64,000 bases of DNA from Acidimicrobiia bacterium (lineage in GTDB: Bacteria; Actinomycetota; Acidimicrobiia; Acidimicrobiales; AC-14): assembly GCA_023264995.1 (NCBI GenBank), contig JAHFUR010000009.1:62001-126000 (forward strand). Direction: 5' to 3'. The stretch's first letter is position 1. The number at the start of each line of letters is the position of its first letter. The notes beneath the pieces were generated by a model. The model did no database searches. It had not been told where the DNA came from and worked only from the letters and a program-made list of their open reading frames with translations. The translations under genes and the position numbers were made by a program. This document shows, piece by piece, positions 26,370 through 35,913 of the stretch.

Positions 26370-26996
26370 ATGTCCGGAGACGTGGTAGCGATCCTGTTTG
26401 GTGTGGTGATCTGGTTGGCGACGGGCGTGGTCCTGTCGGTGGTGATGGGCCGCCGCGGTCATTACGGGGCCGGCTGGGGTGTCCTCGGCGCCATGCTCGG
26501 GCCCTTCGCGGTGGTGGCGGCGCTGGCCACGGTCCGGCTCGAGGGCGAGGAGAGGCCGTCCGTCGTCGTGGCCGGCGCCAGCCACGGCGGCCCGGTCGAC
26601 GTGCTGGTCGGGATCGACGGCTCGCCCGAATGTGCCCTGGCGGTGGAGCGGGCGGTCACGATGCTCGGGCCGCGGCTCGGCCGCCTGACCCTGGCCACGG
26701 CGGTCGCCTACGACGACGTCGCCCCGCACACCACGGAGATCTTGCGGGAGCTGGACCGCCGGGCCCGCCTGAGCGGCGTGGCTGAGGTCGGCCAGGAGGT
26801 GCTCCACGGGCAGCCGGCCCGGGCGCTCGCCGAGTTTGCCACCGGTCACGGCTACGACCTGCTCGTCGTCGGGACCCGGGGCCGAGGGATGGCGAAGGCG
26901 ATCATGGGCAGCACCGCCAGCGCGCTTGCCGCCGGGTGCGCGGTGCCGGTGCTCATGGTCGGGGACGAGGCCCGCATGGGTCGCGCCGCCGCGTAG
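26370..26996 (+). CDS. Universal stress protein with N-terminal membrane segments
   Basis: 208 residues from an ATG with CAGGAGG upstream. Two hydrophobic segments (about residues 4-25 and 33-53) precede a UspA domain of about 130 residues: DVLVGIDGSPECALAVERA, LLVVGTRGRGMAKAIMGSTA with the G-x2-G-x9-G-S/T ATP-binding pattern, and CAVPVLMVG. Membrane-anchored Usp proteins are unusual. DosR-type regulons in other actinobacteria contain several Usp genes. Confidence 0.88.
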   Translation: MSGDVVAILFGVVIWLATGVVLSVVMGRRGHYGAGWGVLGAMLGPFAVVAALATVRLEGEERPSVVVAGASHGGPVDVLVGIDGSPECALAVERAVTMLGPRLGRLTLATAVAYDDVAPHTTEILRELDRRARLSGVAEVGQEVLHGQPARALAEFATGHGYDLLVVGTRGRGMAKAIMGSTASALAAGCAVPVLMVGDEARMGRAAA

Positions 26997-27056
26997 TCGC
27001 ACCGCCGGCGGGTGCCGGTCACTCCCCGCGAGCCTTGAGTGAGGGACAGTAGGGCC

Positions 27057-28169
27057 GTGGCTCGACACCGGTTGCCCAGGTCGCTCCGACGGGTGCTCTT
27101 TGGGCTGGCCGTGATCGTCGTCGTCGAGTACCTGGTCCTGCCCCAGATCGCCGGCGCCCGCCACTCGCTCGACCTGCTGGCGTCAGTGCACGTCGTCGAC
27201 CTCTTGGCGGCAGTCGTCCTGGAGGTGGCGGCGATCGCCGCCTACGCCAAGCTGACTCAGGCCGTCCTCCCCTTGGGCGGCCGGCCGGGCTTCTCCACCC
27301 TCTTGCGTATCGACCTGTCGACCCTGGCGGCCAGCCATATCGTGCCGGGGGGCTCGGCCGCCGGCGCCGGCCTCGGCTACCGGCTGCTCGTCGGCGCCGG
27401 CGTGAAGGGCACTGACGCCGGCTTCGCCCTGGCCACCCAGGGCCTGGGCTCGGCGCTGGTCCTGAACCTGGTCCTGTGGCTTGGCCTGCTGATCTCCATC
27501 CCGCGGCGGGGATTCAACCCGCTGTACGGGACGGCGGCGGTGTTGGGCGCGCTGCTGATCACCGGTTTCGCCCTGGCCGTCGTGCTCCTGACCCGGGGCG
27601 AGGACCGGCTCGCCCGGCTGGTGTGCCGACTGGCCGACCGGATCCCGATGCTCGACGGCGAGGGGGTGAGCCGGGTGCTGGCCCGGGTGGCCGAACGCCT
27701 GCGGCTGCTCGGCGCCGACCGCCGGCTCCTCGCCCGGGCCGCGCTCTGGGCCTCGGCGAACTGGCTTCTCGACGCGGCATCGCTCTGGGTCTTTGTCGCC
27801 GCGTTCGGCCATCGCGTCGGCATCGACGGGCTGATCGTCGCCTTCGGGCTGGCCAATGTGCTGGCCGCCATCCCCCTCACGCCGGGCGGGCTCGGGGTGG
27901 TCGAGGCCGTCCTGACCTCGGCGCTGGTCGGGTTCGGGACGCCCCGGGGGACCGCGGTGCTGGGGGTGGTCCTCTACCGGCTCGTCAACTTCTGGTTGCC
28001 GATCCCCATCGGCGGGCTTTCCTACCTCTCCCTGAAGGTGGGCCCGGCGTCGACCAGGGCCGAGCGGACGTCCGAGCTGCGGCGGGCGGCCGAGGAGTCG
28101 ATGGCCGAGGCCCACGACCCGAGGCAGTGGGCCAAGGACCGGGGGATCAAGCTGCCCGGGGGGGACTAG
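27057..28169 (+). CDS. Flippase-like membrane protein (UPF0104/LPG synthase TM family)
   Basis: 370 residues from the GTG at 27057, which has GAGGGA ten bases upstream; a GTG at 27039 is an alternative. Seven or eight hydrophobic helices run through the protein, with family motifs SHIVPGGSAAGAGLGYRLL and ANVLAAIPLTPGGLGVVEA. Related domains move lipids or lipid-linked precursors across the membrane. The C-terminal 45 residues are charged and cytoplasmic. Confidence 0.87.
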   Translation: MARHRLPRSLRRVLFGLAVIVVVEYLVLPQIAGARHSLDLLASVHVVDLLAAVVLEVAAIAAYAKLTQAVLPLGGRPGFSTLLRIDLSTLAASHIVPGGSAAGAGLGYRLLVGAGVKGTDAGFALATQGLGSALVLNLVLWLGLLISIPRRGFNPLYGTAAVLGALLITGFALAVVLLTRGEDRLARLVCRLADRIPMLDGEGVSRVLARVAERLRLLGADRRLLARAALWASANWLLDAASLWVFVAAFGHRVGIDGLIVAFGLANVLAAIPLTPGGLGVVEAVLTSALVGFGTPRGTAVLGVVLYRLVNFWLPIPIGGLSYLSLKVGPASTRAERTSELRRAAEESMAEAHDPRQWAKDRGIKLPGGD

Positions 28170-28196
28170 GCCGGGAGCCGAGCACCGGGCCGAGCG

Positions 28197-29615
28197 TCAG
28201 CAGGCCGGGACCGGCGCCTTGGTGGTGACGGGCCCGGGGGCGGCGGTGGTAGGTGCGCCGGCCGCCACGGTGGTGGGGGTGGACGACGAGGTGGACCGGA
28301 GCCCGGTGTAGTCGAAGCCGACGACCAGGGTCAGGTCGGAACCGACCAGGGTCTTGTCTTCCTCGACGCCGGCGCTCCCGGCCAGGGTGGTACGCAGCAG
28401 GTCGGCCTTGGCCTTCTGGCCCGGCCCGTACTGCACGACCGTGTGGGCGTAGTCGTAGCTGGGGGCATTGCCCGTGGAGGCCACCAGGAACCCGGCCTGG
28501 GCCAGGGCGGTGGCGGCCAGGGTGGCCGCCGCGTCGCCACCGTTGCCGTTGAGCACCTTGACCGACACGTCGGCGGGACGGACCGCGGGGACCTCCGGGG
28601 GAGGCTTGACCCCGTTGAGGCGGTCGATGAAGTCCTGGGCCATCTTGGTGTCGAGCAGTTGGACGGCGGCACCCCCGATATAGGCGTCGGTGGTCGGCAG
28701 GGTGAGCATGTCCACCGAGTCGGCGTCGATGCTGCGGAACCGCTTGGCCACGGTGGTGATGTCCTTGGTGGACATGCCCTGGTCGACCCGGAGGTTGTCC
28801 ACGCCGATCCCGATGAGGCGGTTGAGCGTCAGCGGGTTGCTGAGGCCCGATGAGACGGCCTTTTTCATCATGCGGCGGATGAAGTCCTGCTGGCGGGCGA
28901 TCCGGTCGATGTCGGAGTTGGTCCCGAAGACCCAGCGGCCCCGCTCCCACTTCTCGTAATAGCGGCTGCGGACGTAGGCCAGGGCCTGGTAGCCGTCGAG
29001 CTCGTTGCACCCGGCCACGGGCAGGTCGAGGCCGGTCATCTCGTCCTTGGCCGGGGCGTCGGCGTAGACCTTGATGCCGCCGATGGCATTGACGATGCGC
29101 TCGACGCTGTTGAAGTCGACCTCGACGTAGTGGTTGATGTCGATCCCCAGGGCATCGTGGATCGTCTGGATGAGCAGCTGCGGGCCGCCGATCGAGAAGG
29201 ACGCATTGATCTTGTCCCGGCCGTTGCCGGCGATGGGCACATAGAGGTCACGGGGGATCGAGAGGATGGCCGCCTTCTGCTGCGAGGGGTCGATGTGCAG
29301 CACCATGATCGTGTCGCTGCGCTGGCCGCTCGTGCCGGGGTCACCTTTCCCGGTGGCATCGGCCACGTCGCCGGTGGCGCCCTCGCGGCTGTCAGAGCCG
29401 ACCAGGAGGACGTTCATCACCTTGCCGGGGTCGTCGTCGACCAGGCCAGGGATGTCGAGCCGGGTCAGCCGGCCCAGCTGGTGGCGGAAATAGAAGTAGC
29501 TGCTCCCGACGAGGAGCACGCAGAGCGCCAGGAAAACGATGAGCGAAGCGCGCAAGCGTGCACGCCACGGGCTGGGCGGCAAGCCGGCGCGCGGCGGTTC
29601 GGCCGGGTGAGCCAC
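28197..29615 (-). CDS. LytR-CpsA-Psr (LCP) ligase with LytR_C domain
   Basis: 472 residues from a GTG. A single membrane helix (LIVFLALCVLLVGSSYFYF, about residues 25-44) is followed by an LCP domain with LLVGSDSREG, RSDTIMVLHID, SIPRDLYVPI and the RQQDFIRRMM segment. A LytR_C domain (VSVKVLNGNGGDAAAT...) and a Thr/Pro/Ala tail end the protein. LCP enzymes attach polymers such as arabinogalactan or teichoic acids to peptidoglycan, outside the membrane. Convergent with the flippase-like gene. Confidence 0.93.
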   Translation of the reverse strand: MAHPAEPPRAGLPPSPWRARLRASLIVFLALCVLLVGSSYFYFRHQLGRLTRLDIPGLVDDDPGKVMNVLLVGSDSREGATGDVADATGKGDPGTSGQRSDTIMVLHIDPSQQKAAILSIPRDLYVPIAGNGRDKINASFSIGGPQLLIQTIHDALGIDINHYVEVDFNSVERIVNAIGGIKVYADAPAKDEMTGLDLPVAGCNELDGYQALAYVRSRYYEKWERGRWVFGTNSDIDRIARQQDFIRRMMKKAVSSGLSNPLTLNRLIGIGVDNLRVDQGMSTKDITTVAKRFRSIDADSVDMLTLPTTDAYIGGAAVQLLDTKMAQDFIDRLNGVKPPPEVPAVRPADVSVKVLNGNGGDAAATLAATALAQAGFLVASTGNAPSYDYAHTVVQYGPGQKAKADLLRTTLAGSAGVEEDKTLVGSDLTLVVGFDYTGLRSTSSSTPTTVAAGAPTTAAPGPVTTKAPVPAC

Positions 29616-29724
29616 GGGCCAATCCTAGCGGGCGGTGACCCCTGGAACCCGTCATCCCCGGGGTCGGGCGTCGCTCGCCCACCGCTCGGCGGTACGATCG
29701 GGACAGGCATCGACGGGAGGGCCC

Positions 29725-32700
29725 GTGGGCGAAACAGCCGGCGAGGACGACCCGGAGGCGGACGACCCGGAGGGCGCCGGCGTCCTCACCTCGGTCCTCG
29801 CCGTGCTCGGGCTCGCCGGCCCCAGGGCCCCGCTCGTGACGGAGTTCGCCGGGGCTGTCCTGCGGCGTGTCCCGCGCCAACAGCTCGCCGTGGGCGACGC
29901 CGAGGCGATCGCGGCGGCGGTGGCCGACTCGTTCCGGTTCGTCGACACCCGGGAGCCCGACGAGGTCAGCATCCGGGTACTCGACCCCGTCATCGCCCTC
30001 GACGGCGGGCGCCCGGCCGGCTCGGTCGTCCAGGTGAGCTGCCAGGACCGCCCGTTCATCGTCTCGAGCGTCACCGAGGAGCTGCGCCGGCTCGGCCATC
30101 GCGTCGTCCGGGAGCTGCACCCGGTCTACGGCTGCGAGCGCGACGGTGCGGGGCGGCTGGTCAGGGTCCTGCCGGCCCGCCCGGCGGCCTGGCGGGAGTC
30201 CTTCGTGCAGCTCGAACTCGCAGACCGCGTCCCTGCCGAAGGCCGCCAGGCCCTGGTCGGGGCGCTGGAGGCGGTCCTGGCCGACGTCTTCGCCGCCACC
30301 GGCGATTACCTCGCCATGCGGGCCCGTGTGGTCGATGCCGCGGCTGCCCTGCGGGCCGAGGTCGGCCCCGTCCCGTCCGACGAGGCCGAGGAGGCGGCCG
30401 ACCTGCTGGAGTGGCTCCTGGAGGGGAACTTCGTGCTGTCCGGTTGCTGCCAGTTCGGGGGCGATGGCACGCCGGGCCGGGTCGCGGTGGCTGATGCCCT
30501 CGGGGTCCTGGCCCGTCCGGGGGCTGGTCTGCTGGCCCAGCGCCCGCTCGCCGCCGACGCCGGCGTGCTGCGGATCGTGCGCACGGCGGAGGCCAGCACC
30601 GTCCATCGCCAGGTGCCGATGCACAGCATCGACGTGGCGGCGCACGGAGGCGTCTTCCGCGTGGTCGGCGTCTTCACGGCCAAGGCCGCGGCAGAGCCGT
30701 CGGCGATCACACCGGTGCTGCGCTACAAGCTCCGGCGCATCCTCGAGCTCGAGGACGTCGTCGAGCGCAGCCAGGACGAGGCCGCCTTGTACTCGCTGTT
30801 CCAGGTCGTGCCGAAGGACCAGCTCTTTGAATCCGACATCCCCTCGCTGCGGCGCCTGCTGGTGGAGCTGCTGGCCGCCGAGGACGAGCACGACGTGCGG
30901 GTCCTGGTGCGGGTGGACCGGGAGAACCACACGGTGTCGGCCCTGCTGTCGGTACCGGCCGACGTGTACAACCCGGCGCTGCGGCGCCGGCTGGAACGCT
31001 TCCTGATGGCCCGGCTCGACGGTGACCGGGTTGACGCCGACGTGGCCCTGGGGGACCGGCCGGAGGCCATCGTCCGGTTGGTGGTCCACGTGCCGGGGCC
31101 ACTGCCCGAGCCGCCCCTCGACACCCTCCGCCGGGAGCTCCGTCTCGTCTGCCGCACCTGGGACCAGCAGCTGACGGAGGCGCTGGAGCGGGCCATCGGC
31201 GAGACGGCCGGCCGGCGCCTGGCCCGCGCCTGGGCCGACTGGTTCCCGCCGGCCTACCGCGACGCCGTGCCCGCCGAGCTGGCCGTCGACGACGTCGTCC
31301 AGCTCGAGGAACTGTTCGCCGGCGACGCGCCGGTGCGCGTCGTCCTGGCGCCGGGCCCCGTCGGCGGCCCGCCTGTGCGGCTGAAGGTGTTCACTTCCGG
31401 CCCAGCCGTGGAGCTGTCGGGGTTCTTGCCTATCCTGGAGAGCCTCGGCCTGTGGGCGGTCGAGGACCAGCCCTACTCGCTCGGTGGCGACGGCGGGCGG
31501 GCGCACCTCCACGACTTCGGGGTCACGGACCCCGGTGGGGCTCTCGATGTGGGGCGGGACGGCCCGCGGCTGGCGTCGGCCGCCCTGGCGCTGTGGCACG
31601 GCCGGGCCGAGGTCGACCCCCTGAACCGGTTGGTCCTCCGGTCGGGGCTGGAGTGGGACGACGTCGCCCTCCTGCGGGCCTACCGGCGCTACCGGAGCCA
31701 GGTCGGCACCACCTTCACCACCGCGTACGTGGACCAGGTCCTGGTCGACAATGCACCGATCGCCGCGGCCCTGGTCGAGCTGTTCGCGGCGATGTTCGAC
31801 CCGCGCCACGGCGCCGGCGGCCCCGACCTCGTCGCCGATCTCCACCAGCGGGTCGTCTCGGCGTGCGACGGCGTGGCCCGCCTCGACCACGACCGGATCC
31901 TCCGCGGGTTCCTGGCCCTGGTCGACGCCACCCTCCGCACCAACCGGTACCTCGACCCGGAGCTGCGCTCGGGCACGGGCGACCACCTGGCCCTGAAGTT
32001 CGACAGCGCCGCGGTGCCCGGTGCCCCCCGGCCCGTGCCGTTCCGGGAGATCTTCGTGCACGGGCCGGCGGTGGAGGGCGTCCATCTGCGGTGGGGGCCG
32101 GTGGCCCGGGGCGGCATCCGCTGGAGCGACCGGGCCGACGACTACCGCACCGAGGTCCTCGACCTCATGCGGGCGCAGGTGCTCAAGAACGCAGTCATCG
32201 TCCCGACCGGCGCCAAGGGCGGCTTCGTGGCCAAGCGCCGGCCCGGGACGCAGGCCGGCGCGGCCGACGTGGCCCAGGCCTACGAGATCTTCGTCGCCTG
32301 CCTGCTCGAGGTGACCGACAACGTGGTCGGCGACGAAGTCGTCGGGGTGCCGTGCCGGCGTGATGGCGACGACACCTACCTGGTCGTGGCGGCCGACCGG
32401 GGGACGGCCTCCTTCTCGGACCTGGCCAACCGGGTCAGCGCCGACCGGAGATTCTGGCTGGGCGACGCCTTCGCATCAGGCGGGTCGAGCGGCTACGACC
32501 ACAAGGGCCTGGGCATCACCGCCCGGGGCGCATGGGTGGCGGTACGCCACCACTTCGCCGAGCTCGACATCGACGTGCAGTCCGAGCCCGTCACCGTCGT
32601 CGGCATCGGGGACATGTCCGGCGACGTGTTCGGCAACGCCATGCTGCGCTCCGACCAGATCCGCCTGGTGGCCGCCTTCGACCACCGGGACATCTTCGTC

Positions 32701-34479
32701 GACCCCGACCCCGACCCGGCGGCGTCCTACCGCGAGCGCGCCCGCCTGTTCGCGCTGCCCCGGTCCTCGTGGCAGGACTACGACCGGTCCCTGCTGAGCG
32801 CGGGCGGCGGCGTGTGGTCGCGGATGGAGAAGCGCATCGCCCTGAGCGACACGGCGCGCGCCGTCCTACGCGTCGACGCCGTCGAGGTGACGGCGCCGGA
32901 GCTGATCCGGGCCATCCTCCAGGCCCCGGTCGGCCTGCTCTTCACCGGGGGCGTCGGCACCTTTGTGCGGGCGAGCACCGAGCCCGACCAGGAGATCGAC
33001 GACCGGGCCAACGCCGACCTCCGGGTCGAGGGGTCGTCGGTGCGCGCCCGGGTGGTCGGGGAGGGGGCCAACCTGGCATTCACCCAGCGGGCTCGCATCG
33101 AGTACGCCCGGCGCGGGGGCCATGTCAACACCGATGCCATCGACAACGCCGCCGGCGTCGACATCTCCGACCACGAGGTCAACATCAAAGTCCTCCTGGG
33201 GATGGCCGTCGATGCCGGACGCCTCGACCGGGCCGAGCGCGACGCCATCCTCGACGAGGTCTGCAGCGATGTCGTCGCCGCCGTGCTGACCGATTGCGCC
33301 CTCCAGAGCGCGGCCCTGGCCCGGGCGGCGGCCGCCAGCCCGACGGGAATGGCCGCCACCGAGTCCCTGATGGAGGAGCTGGAGGCCACCGGGGTGGTCG
33401 ACCGGGCCGTCGAGGGACTCCCCAGCCCGGCCGAGATGCGGGCCAGGGAGGAGGCGGGGGCCGGCCTCACCCGTCCGGAACTGGCCGTCCTCCTCGCCGG
33501 CGGCAAGCGGAGCCTGGCCGCCCGGCTGCTGGCGTCGAACGTGCCCGACCAGCCGGCGCTGCGGGCCGCGCTGGCCGGGTACTTCCCGCCGCGACTGTCG
33601 GAGCGCTTTGCCGACCTGCTCGACGGCCACCGGCTGCGGCGGGAGCTGGTGGCATCGGTCGTGGCCAATGACGTGGTCAACCGCATGGGCGCCACCTTCG
33701 TCACCCGGCTGGCGGGCGACACCGGCGCCGCGCCGGCGGCGATCGCCGCCGCGTACTGGATCGCCCGCAGCGTGGTCTCGGCGCCGGCGCGCTGGGCCGA
33801 GCTCGACGGTGCCGAAGGCCTCCCCGCCCCGGGTGCGCTCCTTGCCGCCGCCCCGGTGATGGCCGACCTTCTGGAGGCTCTGACCCGTGACTACCTCCGG
33901 CGCCTCGACACGGTGGACATCGCCGGGAGCATCGCCCGTGACGGGCCGCCGCTGGCCGTGCTGGCCGCCGAGATCGTGCGGGTCGGCACGCCGTACCGCC
34001 TCCGCCTCCGGGCCCGCCGCGCCGAGGCCCTCGTCGACGGTGGCCTCGACCAGCACCTGGCCACGGCCTGGGCCGCGCTCGCCGACCTGGAGGTCGGCCC
34101 GGACGCGGCCGCCCTGGCCCGCGAGACCGGTCGTCCGGTGACCGCCGTGGCCGAGGCCGTCCTGCAGCTCGGGGAGTCCCTCGGCATCGACCGCCTGGGG
34201 GAGCGGCTCCGCCAGGCAGCGCCGGCGGGCCGATGGGGCCGCGCCGCCTGGCGAGGTCTGGTCGACGACCTCGACCACGTGCGTCGGGCGGCAGCGAGAC
34301 GGGCGCTGAGCGAACATCCCGGGCACAGCGAGCCTGACGCGGTCCTCGCCTTCCTCGTCGACCGGGCCAGCCAGGTCGGCGAGATCACTCGACTGCTCCG
34401 GGAGATCGAGAGCGAACCGCAACCGTCGCTCGACGCGGTGGCGGTGGCCACGCGCGCCGTGCGACGGGCGATCGGGTGA
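29725..34479 (+). CDS. gdh: NAD-specific glutamate dehydrogenase (large, GDH-180 class)
   Basis: 1584 residues from a GTG with GGGAGG just upstream. The N-terminal 600 residues carry ACT-like regulatory domains. The catalytic part has RGGIRWSDRADDYRTEVLDLMRAQ and the Lys motif TGAKGGFVAKRRPG, then GIGDMSGDVFGNAML of the NAD domain, and a C-terminal helical domain with GAGLTRPELAVLLA. This enzyme oxidises glutamate to 2-oxoglutarate plus ammonia, feeding the TCA cycle. The length is typical of the class. Confidence 0.96.
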   Translation: MGETAGEDDPEADDPEGAGVLTSVLAVLGLAGPRAPLVTEFAGAVLRRVPRQQLAVGDAEAIAAAVADSFRFVDTREPDEVSIRVLDPVIALDGGRPAGSVVQVSCQDRPFIVSSVTEELRRLGHRVVRELHPVYGCERDGAGRLVRVLPARPAAWRESFVQLELADRVPAEGRQALVGALEAVLADVFAATGDYLAMRARVVDAAAALRAEVGPVPSDEAEEAADLLEWLLEGNFVLSGCCQFGGDGTPGRVAVADALGVLARPGAGLLAQRPLAADAGVLRIVRTAEASTVHRQVPMHSIDVAAHGGVFRVVGVFTAKAAAEPSAITPVLRYKLRRILELEDVVERSQDEAALYSLFQVVPKDQLFESDIPSLRRLLVELLAAEDEHDVRVLVRVDRENHTVSALLSVPADVYNPALRRRLERFLMARLDGDRVDADVALGDRPEAIVRLVVHVPGPLPEPPLDTLRRELRLVCRTWDQQLTEALERAIGETAGRRLARAWADWFPPAYRDAVPAELAVDDVVQLEELFAGDAPVRVVLAPGPVGGPPVRLKVFTSGPAVELSGFLPILESLGLWAVEDQPYSLGGDGGRAHLHDFGVTDPGGALDVGRDGPRLASAALALWHGRAEVDPLNRLVLRSGLEWDDVALLRAYRRYRSQVGTTFTTAYVDQVLVDNAPIAAALVELFAAMFDPRHGAGGPDLVADLHQRVVSACDGVARLDHDRILRGFLALVDATLRTNRYLDPELRSGTGDHLALKFDSAAVPGAPRPVPFREIFVHGPAVEGVHLRWGPVARGGIRWSDRADDYRTEVLDLMRAQVLKNAVIVPTGAKGGFVAKRRPGTQAGAADVAQAYEIFVACLLEVTDNVVGDEVVGVPCRRDGDDTYLVVAADRGTASFSDLANRVSADRRFWLGDAFASGGSSGYDHKGLGITARGAWVAVRHHFAELDIDVQSEPVTVVGIGDMSGDVFGNAMLRSDQIRLVAAFDHRDIFVDPDPDPAASYRERARLFALPRSSWQDYDRSLLSAGGGVWSRMEKRIALSDTARAVLRVDAVEVTAPELIRAILQAPVGLLFTGGVGTFVRASTEPDQEIDDRANADLRVEGSSVRARVVGEGANLAFTQRARIEYARRGGHVNTDAIDNAAGVDISDHEVNIKVLLGMAVDAGRLDRAERDAILDEVCSDVVAAVLTDCALQSAALARAAAASPTGMAATESLMEELEATGVVDRAVEGLPSPAEMRAREEAGAGLTRPELAVLLAGGKRSLAARLLASNVPDQPALRAALAGYFPPRLSERFADLLDGHRLRRELVASVVANDVVNRMGATFVTRLAGDTGAAPAAIAAAYWIARSVVSAPARWAELDGAEGLPAPGALLAAAPVMADLLEALTRDYLRRLDTVDIAGSIARDGPPLAVLAAEIVRVGTPYRLRLRARRAEALVDGGLDQHLATAWAALADLEVGPDAAALARETGRPVTAVAEAVLQLGESLGIDRLGERLRQAAPAGRWGRAAWRGLVDDLDHVRRAAARRALSEHPGHSEPDAVLAFLVDRASQVGEITRLLREIESEPQPSLDAVAVATRAVRRAIG

Positions 34480-34480
34480 A

Positions 34481-34498
34481 GGGAGCCCTCGGGCTCCC
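34481..34498. terminator. Short bidirectional terminator hairpin
   Basis: GGGAGCCC-TC-GGGCTCCC, a perfect 8-bp stem one base after the glutamate dehydrogenase stop and four bases from the stop of the convergent gene. Confidence 0.7.
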
Positions 34499-34502
34499 GG
34501 GC

Positions 34503-34934
34503 TTACTGCCCTCGGCCGATGCCGGCGGCCTTGAGGACCCGAGGCTCGACACCGGCGGCTCGCCAGGCCTCGTAGCCGATGCCCTTGCGCTGGCTGTACG
34601 GGCCGGCGGCCTTGGTGAAGGCGGCCTCGAGCGCGCCGAGGTCGACACCGTCGGACGACGACGCCAGCTCGGCCTGGAGGTCCATCCGCTCCTGGGCCAG
34701 GTGGAGGCGGCTGAGCGCGTCGGCCGTGGCCAGCCGCTCCTCGATGGCGACCAGCCGGCGTGAGATGCCCTCGGCCGTCCGCTTCCGCCCCCGCCGCGGC
34801 TTGTTCGCTTCGAGAGCCTCGAGATAGCGGCGGACCGCTCTCCCTTGCTCCCGGCCTTCGGCAAGAGCTTCCTTATGGGCGTCGGACATCGATCGAGGTG
34901 CCTTCTCGACCGGTGCAGCGGACTTTTTAGCCAC
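34503..34934 (-). CDS. Conserved small basic actinobacterial protein
   Basis: 143 residues from a GTG, chosen because the product begins MAKKSAAP and the frame above it looks non-coding. The Lys/Ala-rich N-terminus is followed by MSDAHKEALAEGREQGRAV and RRYLEALEANKPRRGRKRT, then a long helical, probably coiled-coil segment (SRRLVAIEERLATADALSRL). The basic tract might bind nucleic acid. I do not know a function for it. Confidence 0.72.
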   Translation of the reverse strand: MAKKSAAPVEKAPRSMSDAHKEALAEGREQGRAVRRYLEALEANKPRRGRKRTAEGISRRLVAIEERLATADALSRLHLAQERMDLQAELASSSDGVDLGALEAAFTKAAGPYSQRKGIGYEAWRAAGVEPRVLKAAGIGRGQ

Positions 34935-35117
34935 GCAATATCTCGCTTTCCCCGCCGGCTGTGGGTGAGCTGATCTGAGAATAGCAGCGCTGATGAGGCA
35001 ATCCTGGGACCTCCATTCCGCCAATCTGGCTGGTAACGGAGCCGTCGATGCGAGGTTTCTCAGCCGGCGCGCCCGGGGGGCGATTGATCGCCACGACAGG
35101 TGCAACGGGCATTCAGC

Positions 35118-35885
35118 TCAAGTCCACTGGCCCCGTTCCATCAGGACCTGCTTCAGGAGCGTCGGCCGGTCGGAGAGGATGGCGTCGACGCCGAGCCCGA
35201 GGAGGCGCTCCATCTCGGGTCGGTCATTGATGGTCCAGGCGTGGACGCCGACGCCGCGACGGTGGGCCGTGGCCACGAACCGGCGGTCGAGAAGGGGCAG
35301 CCGGCCCTGGCGCACCGGGACCTGGGTGCAGCCGGCGACGGAACGGGGCGCAGGCAGGCCGAGGCTGGCCAACCGGAGGGAGAGGATCTCCGCCCGTCCC
35401 ATCCACGTGCAGATCCGACCGCGGCTGAGCCGGCGCAGGGCGGCAACGGTGCGGTCGGAGAAGGCGCCGATGCAGACCCGGTCATGGGCCGCGGTCCGGT
35501 CGATGGCGGCGACAAGAGGCGCCGCCGCCTGCAAGTGCTTGGCGTCGATATGGACCCGCAGGTCGGGCCACGCCCCGAGCAGGTCCTCGAGCCGGGGAAT
35601 GGGCGCACCACCGACTCGGGCGTCGCGCAGGGCGGCGTACGGCATGGTGGCGATCTCACCGGTCATATCGGTGACCCGGTCGAGGGTGTGATCGTGGAAG
35701 ACAAGGAGCTCGCCGTCGGCGGTGGCGTGCACGTCAGTCTCGACATAGTGGTAGCCCAAGGACACGGAGGCGGCGAAGGCCGCCATGGTGTTCTCCGGTT
35801 GCTCGGCCGCGCCGCCACGGTGGGCGACCGCGATCGGGCCCTCCCAGTCGAGGAAGGCCCAGCCCGCTTTGGCCGGCCCGTTCAA
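35118..35885 (-). CDS. Glycerophosphodiester phosphodiesterase
   Basis: 255 residues from a TTG. The GDPD signature is intact: VAHRGGAAEQPENTMAAF, ETDVHATADGELLVFHDHTLDR (the metal-binding E/D pair and catalytic His), VHIDAKH and a C-terminal VHAWTINDRPEM. It hydrolyses glycerophosphodiesters to glycerol 3-phosphate and an alcohol. There is no signal peptide, so it is probably cytoplasmic. It is 28 bases downstream of the ClC gene in the same direction, so the two may be co-transcribed. Confidence 0.93.
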   Translation of the reverse strand: MNGPAKAGWAFLDWEGPIAVAHRGGAAEQPENTMAAFAASVSLGYHYVETDVHATADGELLVFHDHTLDRVTDMTGEIATMPYAALRDARVGGAPIPRLEDLLGAWPDLRVHIDAKHLQAAAPLVAAIDRTAAHDRVCIGAFSDRTVAALRRLSRGRICTWMGRAEILSLRLASLGLPAPRSVAGCTQVPVRQGRLPLLDRRFVATAHRRGVGVHAWTINDRPEMERLLGLGVDAILSDRPTLLKQVLMERGQWT

Positions 35886-35913
35886 GGCGCCGCACCAGGA
35901 GCGATGATCGGTC

